DNA from: Candidatus Equinaster intestinalis
GTDB lineage: Bacteria > Bacillota_A > Clostridia > Oscillospirales > Acutalibacteraceae
Reading direction: 5' to 3'
Assembly (NCBI GenBank): GCA_018065375.1
Contig: JAGHTJ010000174.1
Span: 1-7,710 of the forward strand
Length of the DNA stretch: 7,710 bases
Made by a program: the position numbers and the translations under genes. Below are positions 1 through 4,801 of the stretch, piece after piece. The number at the start of each line of letters is the position of its first letter. Within the stretch, counting starts at the first letter, position 1. The notes under the pieces are model-generated. The model had not been told where the DNA came from. It saw only the letters and a program-made list of their open reading frames with translations, and ran no database searches.

Positions 1-216
1 ATTATATGCACCCGAATATCCGAAATACATATAATTATCTAAATATAGTAAATCCGTATCTGTTTTTGAAAATTTATTATAATTTTTAACACTTTCTAAA
101 TCGAGCCAGATTATAGGAACTTGAGAGGCATCTGTAGTCGCAGCAATAATAACATCGCTCGTTGCAATAACATCGGTATTATTAAATTTTTCAATCTTAA
201 TAGATGGCTTATTCAT
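1..216 (-). CDS. Small paralogous protein of unknown function, copy 1 (3' end outside the window)
   Basis: Function is not recognised. The 72 visible residues read from ATG at 216 to the window edge without a stop. They align without gaps to the first 72 residues of the gene at 465-815, with about 31 identities by hand count. Shared blocks are K-F-x-x-x-D-V-I-A-T-S (residues 10-20), P-x-I-W-L-D-x-x-S-V-x-N-Y-N (34-47) and Y-F-G-Y-x-G (64-69). By analogy with its two relatives the full protein should be near 116 residues. There is no signal peptide or membrane segment. The N-terminus (M-N-K-P-S-I-K-I) is closest to a K-P-x-I-x-I-x-x-F-x-x-x-D-V-I pattern that I recall from many short Clostridia proteins. 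The start is supported by a GGGTGA-type site 5 nt upstream and by a perfect promoter about 60 nt upstream. This gene is a separate transcription unit from the other two copies. It is clearly coding; its role is unknown. Confidence 0.85.
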   Translation of the reverse strand, partial: MNKPSIKIEKFNNTDVIATSDVIIAATTDASQVPIIWLDLESVKNYNKFSKTDTDLLYLDNYMYFGYSGAYN

Positions 217-264
217 TTCGTCACCCGTTTCCTTATTACAAATATTTTAAAATAATTATCCAAA

Positions 265-282
265 ATAATACACGCGTATTAT
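265..282. promoter_or_regulatory. Candidate operator: dyad over the -10 and start site of copy 1
   Basis: A perfect 7-bp inverted repeat, ATAATAC-ACGC-GTATTAT, overlaps most of the -10 element (278-283) and the expected transcription start near 271. A repressor bound here would occlude RNA polymerase. The arms are AT-rich and partly made of the TATAAT sequence itself, so chance is a real alternative. No known regulator consensus is recognised. Confidence 0.3.
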
Positions 283-306
283 ACTATACTTGAATTTTTT
301 TGTCAA
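278..306 (-). promoter_or_regulatory. Consensus SigA promoter of copy 1
   Basis: On the minus strand TTGACA (301-306) and TATAAT (278-283) are separated by exactly 17 bp, a perfect housekeeping promoter. An A-rich stretch lies just upstream of the -35. The predicted start near 271 gives a leader of about 55 nt before the ATG at 216. It lies downstream of the terminator at 421-448, so copy 1 is transcribed independently of copies 2 and 3. Confidence 0.9.
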
Positions 307-420
307 CACTTTTTTCGGCAAAAAGCAACGAATTTGATAAAAATTTAACAATTTTTCCCTGTACGGCAGTCTGTCGCGCGATAAATATTGCTTTAAATAC
401 GCTGTTTCGGTAGATTTGCA
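307..420. other. Spacer upstream of the copy 1 promoter, no gene seen
   Basis: No credible coding frame is present. It contains an all-AT inverted repeat, AAAAATT-TAAC-AATTTTT (339-356), and a short GC-rich island (361-380) with an imperfect palindrome, CGGCAGTCTGTCG (364-376). Either could be a protein-binding site, but neither matches a motif I can name. Confidence 0.4.
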
Positions 421-448
421 TAAAAAAATAAAGGATACCGAAGTATCC
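421..448 (-). terminator. Rho-independent terminator with UUCG tetraloop after copy 2
   Basis: Read on the minus strand, GGATAC-TTCG-GTATCC forms a 6-bp stem closed by a C(UUCG)G tetraloop, an exceptionally stable loop. It is followed directly by TTTATTTTTTTA. It starts 17 nt after the stop codon of the gene at 465-815. The plus-strand reading lacks a U-tract, so it acts on minus-strand transcripts only. Confidence 0.92.
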
Positions 449-464
449 GTTAAAAATCAATTAA

Positions 465-815
465 TTAATAATGCTTATGATCAGACAACCAATCATAGAT
501 CATCTGATATGTTTTCTCGTTGCCGGCAGTCATTACATTAACATTCGCAGGCTTTTCACTTTTGTCCTTTCGCAAAGCGTAATCGTAATTTTCAGCATCA
601 TTTATCTTACCGACATACGCATAATATTCACTGTCACCCTGCATGAACAAATCCATATCTTTATCGGAATATGCATTGTAATTCAAAACACTTGCTTTAT
701 CGAGCCAAATTGCCGGAATTTCACTATCCGCAATTTTAATAATATCAATATGCAAACTGGTAGCAATAACATCTGAATCGCTGAATTTAGTAGTTTCTAT
801 AATTGCTTTTTCCAT
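465..815 (-). CDS. Small paralogous protein of unknown function, copy 2
   Basis: A 116-residue acidic protein with no signal peptide, membrane helix or cysteine; no known domain is recognised. It shares four blocks with its neighbour at 871-1221: K-F-x-x-x-D-V-I-A-T-S (10-20), P-x-x-W-L-D-x-x-S-V-x-N-x-N (34-47), Y-Y-A-Y-V-G (64-69) and a C-terminal M-x-A-G-x-x-x-x-Y-Q-x-I-x-D-W-L (95-110). Residues 70-94 are poorly conserved. The ATG is supported by AAGAAGG at 823-829, 7 nt upstream. It is the second gene of a two-gene unit, 55 nt after copy 3, and is followed by a strong terminator. That gap contains only a weak interrupted hairpin, so co-transcription is expected. The conserved W-L-D and D-W-L motifs suggest a small folded domain, possibly in protein-protein contacts; this is inference only. 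Confidence 0.88.
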   Translation of the reverse strand: MEKAIIETTKFSDSDVIATSLHIDIIKIADSEIPAIWLDKASVLNYNAYSDKDMDLFMQGDSEYYAYVGKINDAENYDYALRKDKSEKPANVNVMTAGNEKTYQMIYDWLSDHKHY

Positions 816-870
816 AATTATACCTTCTTTCCAATCTATACGTTAATTAAAAATTAAAAGGAAAAACCCC

Positions 871-1221
871 TTAATTCATACTGCCAATCAACCAATCAAG
901 AATAAGCTGATACTTTTCAGCATCCCCTGCTGCCATTTTTTCAACAACCGAAGGTTTGGTAGTGTCATTAACCTGTGCGGTAAAAGTAATAAGACCGCCT
1001 GCACCTTCACTGTATCGACCGGTATAACCGAAATATCTTACCGGACCAAAATAATCATCGCGTTCCAAAACATAACTGTCTGTCGTATCAAACAAATTAA
1101 AGTTCTTAACACTTTGCTCGTCAAGCCAAAGTGTAGGTACATCACCCGGAACGATTTTGATACTTGTTGCGATTACATCATTGCTATTGAACTTTGTTAC
1201 TTTTACAGTTGCTTTTTCCAT
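871..1221 (-). CDS. Small paralogous protein of unknown function, copy 3
   Basis: A 116-residue protein, first gene of a two-gene unit with the copy at 465-815. It carries the same blocks: K-F-N-S-N-D-V-I-A-T-S (10-20), P-T-L-W-L-D-E-Q-S-V-K-N-F-N (29-42), Y-F-G-Y-T-G (63-68) and a C-terminal M-A-A-G-x-x-x-K-Y-Q-L-I-L-D-W-L (96-111). Relative to copies 1 and 2 it lacks five residues between the first two blocks and has extra residues before and after the third block, so length changes fall between blocks. No signal peptide, membrane segment or cysteine is seen. The ATG is supported by GAGGG (1229-1233), 7 nt upstream, and by a promoter whose start lies about 40 nt upstream. No terminator is seen between the membrane protein gene ending at 1323 and this gene, so some readthrough is possible. 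No function is assigned. Confidence 0.88.
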   Translation of the reverse strand: MEKATVKVTKFNSNDVIATSIKIVPGDVPTLWLDEQSVKNFNLFDTTDSYVLERDDYFGPVRYFGYTGRYSEGAGGLITFTAQVNDTTKPSVVEKMAAGDAEKYQLILDWLIGSMN

Positions 1222-1249
1222 GTTCTTTCCCTCTCTTTTCTCATATTTG

Positions 1250-1265
1250 CCTATTGTATTATAGG
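1250..1265. promoter_or_regulatory. Candidate operator: dyad at the start site of copy 3
   Basis: CCTAT-TGTATT-ATAGG is a perfect 5-bp inverted repeat immediately downstream of the -10 element, covering the predicted transcription start near 1260. Its position matches the dyad at the copy 1 promoter, though the arms differ. On the minus strand both sites contain TATAATAC. It is short and AT-rich, so chance remains likely. Confidence 0.25.
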
Positions 1266-1266
1266 T

Positions 1267-1295
1267 ATATTACAACTAAAATAAGTGTTTGTCAA
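1267..1295 (-). promoter_or_regulatory. SigA promoter of the copy 3 - copy 2 unit
   Basis: On the minus strand a perfect TTGACA (1290-1295) is followed after 17 bp by TAATAT (1267-1272). A TATAAT 4 nt further downstream is too far from the -35 (26 bp) to be the main -10. A-rich sequence lies upstream of the -35. It sits in the 101-nt gap after the membrane protein gene, in which no terminator is evident. Confidence 0.85.
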
Positions 1296-1322
1296 GGCTT
1301 TTTTGAAAAAATTTCCGGTTTT

Positions 1323-2498
1323 CTAATGTTTATATTTTCTTCTCGGTTTTTTATTCGCTTTGCGCCTTACAAACACATCAATAATCAATCCGATAAGCAT
1401 TGCAAGGCCCACACAAACCGCATAATTTATTATCCAAATCCAATCCTGCGCGATTGCGAAAACTTTTGGAGAAATATATGCCGCCGCAGTCATAAGTCCT
1501 ACACTTACCGGGTGCATAAGATAATACATCCACAGAAAATAGGATGGGAAATGTACTTCTATATATGAAGGCCCATTCGGGTCTGCCATTGCATCCTGAT
1601 AATAAACCTCGGTAGGTGAAACGACAATATCGGGTTTAATAGCTATAACCGCTACGCAGAATGCAAGAATTGATACACCTATGAAGGTATGCGTAGTATA
1701 AAGCTTGCCGTATTTGCTCAATACAAAACCCTCGGCAAAGCAGAGCACCATGGAAAGTATGCCGATAAGAACATAATATATATTATCGAGCTTTGCAAAT
1801 GATGCTATTTTTCTGCGCAAAAATGAGCCCAAAAAGATATAAGGCAGAGCCATAGTTATTACGCCATGCGGCAAATAGGGATATCCGAAAAACTTGAAAG
1901 GTATAAAGGCAGAAAACTCACTCGTTGCAAAGCCGATAACGGCAAAAATGATAAAAAAGAGCCAATCGAGCTTCATAAGCTTAAGCTTATTTACAATATA
2001 TATAAATATGTAGGCAAACAAATATGCCTCAACAAACCAAATTAAACTGCCTATATTATAAGGCCAGATATTAAGAACCAGTAAATTAAACCAAAATCGC
2101 TTGGTTGCGTAATTATACATAGTAAAAATATTCACGCCGCCGATATAATAGAAAATGAAATTTAATCCTAAATATACTGCTCCGAGAATAATAAATGTAA
2201 GCGCCGAGCGACCTATGGTTCTGGTTATTCTGCCGTTTCTTCCTTTATCATCATAGAGAATCAAAAATCCCGAAATGATAAAATATGCAATCATTGCAAA
2301 TCCGGAAACAACCTCTATAAAGTTACCGATAACACCGCCTGCAACACCGAAAACATTTATACTTACGAAAAGCAAAAGAACCAGGCGCAAATGAGCAATT
2401 CCCGCATTATATTTAAAGATATTGGCTGCGCCCTTTTCTATCGGACTTGCCTGCTCGTTCACCCCGAGGTAAACTACTTCATTTTCAACTTCGTTCAA
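1323..2498 (-). CDS. Multi-pass membrane protein, acyltransferase family 3-like
   Basis: A 391-residue polytopic protein with about ten hydrophobic segments and a basic C-terminal tail (residues 378-391), placing it in the cytoplasmic membrane. The layout resembles acyltransferase 3 proteins (OafA type), which move acyl groups such as acetyl onto cell-surface sugars. Visible similarities are an N-terminal L-R-L followed by a hydrophobic helix (from 37), I-S-G-F (75-78), a helix with W-F-V-E-A (154-158) and Y-L-M-H-P before the last helices (326-330). The histidine normally about 11 residues after the N-terminal arginine is not visible: the sequence there runs F-V-S-I-N-V. It could therefore be a divergent or inactive member, or another polytopic family. 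The start chosen is TTG at 2498, because AAGGAGG lies 7 nt upstream. An in-frame ATG at 2525 has no ribosome site and would lie only about 4 nt from the predicted transcript start. It is divergent from the GH28 operon. No terminator is visible after it. Confidence 0.75.
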   Translation of the reverse strand: MNEVENEVVYLGVNEQASPIEKGAANIFKYNAGIAHLRLVLLLFVSINVFGVAGGVIGNFIEVVSGFAMIAYFIISGFLILYDDKGRNGRITRTIGRSALTFIILGAVYLGLNFIFYYIGGVNIFTMYNYATKRFWFNLLVLNIWPYNIGSLIWFVEAYLFAYIFIYIVNKLKLMKLDWLFFIIFAVIGFATSEFSAFIPFKFFGYPYLPHGVITMALPYIFLGSFLRRKIASFAKLDNIYYVLIGILSMVLCFAEGFVLSKYGKLYTTHTFIGVSILAFCVAVIAIKPDIVVSPTEVYYQDAMADPNGPSYIEVHFPSYFLWMYYLMHPVSVGLMTAAAYISPKVFAIAQDWIWIINYAVCVGLAMLIGLIIDVFVRRKANKKPRRKYKH

Positions 2499-2505
2499 GA
2501 AAAAG

Positions 2506-2512
2506 CCTCCTT
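2506..2512 (-). promoter_or_regulatory. Ribosome binding site fixing the TTG start of the membrane protein
   Basis: AAGGAGG on the minus strand lies 7 nt before TTG at 2498. It falls inside the reading frame if the upstream ATG at 2525 were used, which argues for the TTG as the real start. Confidence 0.8.
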
Positions 2513-2535
2513 CGCATTTTATCAATATTCATTTT

Positions 2536-2564
2536 ATTATATAATGTTTATTTTTCCTTGTCAA
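2536..2564 (-). promoter_or_regulatory. Consensus SigA promoter of the membrane protein gene
   Basis: On the minus strand TTGACA (2559-2564) and TATAAT (2536-2541) are separated by 17 bp, a perfect match. The predicted start near 2529 gives a leader of about 30 nt to the TTG start. It is back to back with the promoter proposed at 2622-2650. Confidence 0.9.
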
Positions 2565-2576
2565 GCAATGAAAGCT

Positions 2577-2595
2577 AAATCAAATAAAAATCAAA
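2577..2595. repeat. Direct repeat AAATCAAA x2 between divergent promoters
   Basis: AAATCAAA occurs at 2577-2584 and 2588-2595, an 11-bp period, about one helical turn. It sits in the 57-bp gap between the two divergent -35 elements, upstream of the GH28 operon. It could be a tandem activator site, but in such AT-rich sequence this may be chance. Confidence 0.25.
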
Positions 2596-2621
2596 CTCTT
2601 TAAAAACTTTGTAAAAAAATA

Positions 2622-2650
2622 TAGACTTTCCCGCCGTTTTGATATATTAT
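2622..2650 (+). promoter_or_regulatory. Probable promoter of the GH28-HAD operon
   Basis: TAGACT (2622-2627) and TATTAT (2645-2650) are separated by 17 bp, with an expected start near 2657 and a leader of about 43 nt. The -35 is clearly weaker than in the three minus-strand promoters, which would fit a gene needing activation. The AT-rich context leaves other choices open. Confidence 0.5.
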
Positions 2651-2699
2651 ATATGTAGTAAAAATATGCTTTAAAAAACGATTTTTCGGAGGCAAAATT

Positions 2700-4064
2700 A
2701 TGGAAAAACTTACCGTAAACATTCTTTCTTTCGGTGCAAAACCGAACACAGAGGAATTACAAACCGAATATATTCAAGCCGCCATTGACCATTGCGCTTC
2801 TCTCGGCGGCGGCGAGGTTCAGATACCCGAGGGCGAATTTATTACGGGAGATATAAGACTTCGCAGTAACATAACATTGCATTTACTTAAGAATGCAAAG
2901 CTCCTCGGTAGCTTAAATCCAAAGGATTATCTGCATATTTTTGATGATACCGTAGACCCCATTCCCGAAAAAACAATGTATCATTGGATACCTGTGCACA
3001 AAAGAAACTGTGAGCAGGGTTATCACCATTTAGATACTGCGGGAAGCTATTGGAATTACGGTCTTATCCGCGCGGTAAACGCCGAAAATATTGCCATTAT
3101 CGGCGAAGAGGGTTCTTTGCTTGACGGCAGAAACTGTTACGATGAAGAGGGCGAAAACAATTTCAGAGGTCCGCATTGTATCAATATGCACTACTGCAAA
3201 AACCTCACATTTTCCGGCTATACCATTATGCACAGCGCAAACTGGGCGCACGCCATATTCAGCTGTGAAAACTTAAAATTCGATAATGTAACCGTTCTTG
3301 CCGGACATGACGGTATTCACGTAAGAAAATGCGATAATGTTGAAATCAAAAACTGCGTTCTCAAAACCGGAGACGACTGCCTCGCGGGATTTGATAATTA
3401 CAATGTTCATGTTACCGATTGCACCTTTAATTCCGCCTGCAACGCCATTCGCTTCGGCGGACAGAATATTCTTGTTGAAAACTCGCTGTTTTACGGTCCT
3501 TGCGAATATGTTTTCCGCGGAGGTATCGGAAAAGAGGGACTTAAAAACAATGCCGAAACCTCGGAAAAAGCAAGAAAAAATCTGCTTGCGGTATACACAT
3601 ATTTCATTGATTGTTCGATTGATATTCGCAGAACACCGAAAAATATTGTTATACGTAACTGCACCGTAAAAAATGCCGACAGATTTTTACACCTCAACCT
3701 TTCGGGCAACGAGGCTTGGCAAAAGGGCTTCCCGCCTGAAGACATAACCTTCGAAAACATCAAGGCCGAGGGTGTAAGCAAGGGCTCTTGCGCCTACGGA
3801 GACGGAAGCGTTCCTTTCAAGATTAAGATGAAAAATATTGATTTTACGCCCCGCGCCGATTTTGAAGATGTTCCCTTTATGAGGATTGGCAATTACGGCT
3901 CGATAGAGCTTGAAAATGTAACGGTCAACAAGATAACCGCCGATGCTCTTATTGAAGATTACACCGCCGGCGGCGAAATCAAAATTGAAAATCTCACCTG
4001 CGATTTGCCGGACGATAAAATCGTTGTAAAAACCGACAAGGAATTCTCGGTGGCATCAATATAA
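2700..4064 (+). CDS. Glycoside hydrolase family 28-like (polygalacturonase-type) protein, cytoplasmic
   Basis: A 454-residue right-handed beta-helix protein of the polygalacturonase type, expected to hydrolyse galacturonide or related pectic linkages. The N-terminus has the typical GH28 opening: F-G-A-K-P (11-15), A-A-I-D-x-C (27-32), G-G-G-E-V-x-I-P-E-G (36-45) and S-N-I-T-L-H-L (56-62). The active-site region is seen as H-D-G-I-H (203-207), corresponding to the N-T-D-G motif, and G-D-D-C (224-227). Several N-x-x-x-x-N-C strand repeats follow. Where GH28 enzymes usually carry G-H-G, this protein reads S-A-C-N-A-I-R-F-G-G (245-254), so the conserved histidine is absent. There is no signal peptide, so it probably acts on imported oligosaccharides. 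ATG is preceded by GGAGG (2688-2692) at 7 nt. Its stop codon overlaps the next start, so it is coupled to a HAD phosphatase. The family assignment is firm at the fold level; exact substrate and activity are uncertain. Confidence 0.88.
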   Translation: MEKLTVNILSFGAKPNTEELQTEYIQAAIDHCASLGGGEVQIPEGEFITGDIRLRSNITLHLLKNAKLLGSLNPKDYLHIFDDTVDPIPEKTMYHWIPVHKRNCEQGYHHLDTAGSYWNYGLIRAVNAENIAIIGEEGSLLDGRNCYDEEGENNFRGPHCINMHYCKNLTFSGYTIMHSANWAHAIFSCENLKFDNVTVLAGHDGIHVRKCDNVEIKNCVLKTGDDCLAGFDNYNVHVTDCTFNSACNAIRFGGQNILVENSLFYGPCEYVFRGGIGKEGLKNNAETSEKARKNLLAVYTYFIDCSIDIRRTPKNIVIRNCTVKNADRFLHLNLSGNEAWQKGFPPEDITFENIKAEGVSKGSCAYGDGSVPFKIKMKNIDFTPRADFEDVPFMRIGNYGSIELENVTVNKITADALIEDYTAGGEIKIENLTCDLPDDKIVVKTDKEFSVASI

Positions 4065-4762
4065 TGGAAAGAAAGATTAAAGGTGTGGTCTTTGATTTAG
4101 ACCACACCCTTTTCGACAGATATGCAACACTTCGCAAAATAGCCCTCACCCTGCCTTTTGACGATATGCCTTTTTGTGAAAATATAAGCCGCGAAGAGCT
4201 GGGCGAAATTATGGTGAAGGTGGATAAGGAAAAGGTGCTTTTCGGTTGGGATGAGGTGTATGACGAATACAAAAAGCTCGGACTTCTTAAAAGCGAAATA
4301 AAAAAGGAAAAGTTTTTCGATAACTTTTTCAGAAAGTTTTATTTTAGTGTTGCCGTGCCTTTCCCTTTTACCAAGCCGATGCTTAAAAAGCTGCAAAATG
4401 ACGGCTACAAGGTAGGGCTTCTCACAAACGGAGACCGCGCTCTTCAAACTAAAAAGCTTCAAATGTTAGAGCTTACCGACAGCTTTGATGCGATAGTGAT
4501 AAGCGGCGATACCCCCTACAATAAGCCCGACCCGAGGATTTTTTCCTATATCACCGAAAAGCTCTCCTTAAAGGCGGAAGAATGTATCTATGTGGGCGAT
4601 AATCCCCTTAACGATGTAGATGCCTCCAGCAGGGCAGGGCTCATACCCGTTTGGGTTAAAACGGCGGGAATTTGGCAGTTTCCCGAGCTTAAAAGAGCCG
4701 AATACGAGGTTGAAACGGTGGAAGAAATACCGAGTTTTCTTGAAAAAATAAACAATATATAA
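4064..4762 (+). CDS. HAD-superfamily hydrolase, subfamily IA (probable phosphatase)
   Basis: A 232-residue cytosolic hydrolase, probably a small-molecule phosphatase. All four HAD motifs are present: D-L-D-H-T (11-15, nucleophile D11 and acid D13), L-L-T-N-G-D (119-124, T121), N-K-P (153-155, K154) and G-D-N-P-L-N-D (178-184, D179 and D184). Residues 20-95 form a helical C1-type cap. Length and layout suit YjjG or phosphoglycolate-phosphatase-like proteins; the substrate cannot be read from sequence. The start ATG shares one base with the preceding stop (TAATG at 4062-4066), and the upstream ribosome site is weak (GGTGG, 4049-4053), so translation is probably coupled to the GH28-like gene. 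A sugar-phosphate substrate from the same catabolic route is a reasonable inference. A strong terminator follows. Confidence 0.93.
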   Translation: MERKIKGVVFDLDHTLFDRYATLRKIALTLPFDDMPFCENISREELGEIMVKVDKEKVLFGWDEVYDEYKKLGLLKSEIKKEKFFDNFFRKFYFSVAVPFPFTKPMLKKLQNDGYKVGLLTNGDRALQTKKLQMLELTDSFDAIVISGDTPYNKPDPRIFSYITEKLSLKAEECIYVGDNPLNDVDASSRAGLIPVWVKTAGIWQFPELKRAEYEVETVEEIPSFLEKINNI

Positions 4763-4766
4763 AGTG

Positions 4767-4800
4767 AAACGGATGTGAATTTTAATCACATCCGTTTTTT
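4767..4800. terminator. Hairpin terminator between convergent operons
   Basis: ACGGATGTGA (4769-4778) pairs perfectly with TCACATCCGT (4786-4795) across a 7-nt loop and is followed by T-rich sequence to 4800. It begins a few nucleotides after the HAD stop codon and is strongest on the plus strand. On the minus strand the same stem follows the deacetylase stop codon at once, with a poorer T-tract (TTCACTTTATATA), so it probably serves both directions. Confidence 0.93.
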
Positions 4801-4801
4801 A

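Noticed and set aside
816..870. Terminator between copy 3 and copy 2
   Set aside because: The only hairpin, AATTAAGG with CCTTTTAATT, has a bulge and an AT-rich stem; too weak to call, so the two genes are treated as one unit.
465..1221. Toxin-antitoxin pair
   Set aside because: The two proteins are paralogs of the same size with shared blocks, not an unlike toxin and antitoxin, and neither resembles a known toxin fold or DNA-binding antitoxin.
1296..1322. Terminator after the membrane protein gene
   Set aside because: The T and A tracts here can only form an all-AT hairpin with almost no loop; no GC stem precedes a U-tract.
1194..1568. Plus-strand open frame crossing the promoter of copy 3
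   Set aside because: It overlaps two well-supported minus-strand genes and their promoter; no ribosome site or family resemblance.
2651..2699. Riboswitch or structured leader ahead of the GH28 operon
   Set aside because: The predicted leader is only about 43 nt, AT-rich and without stable paired elements.
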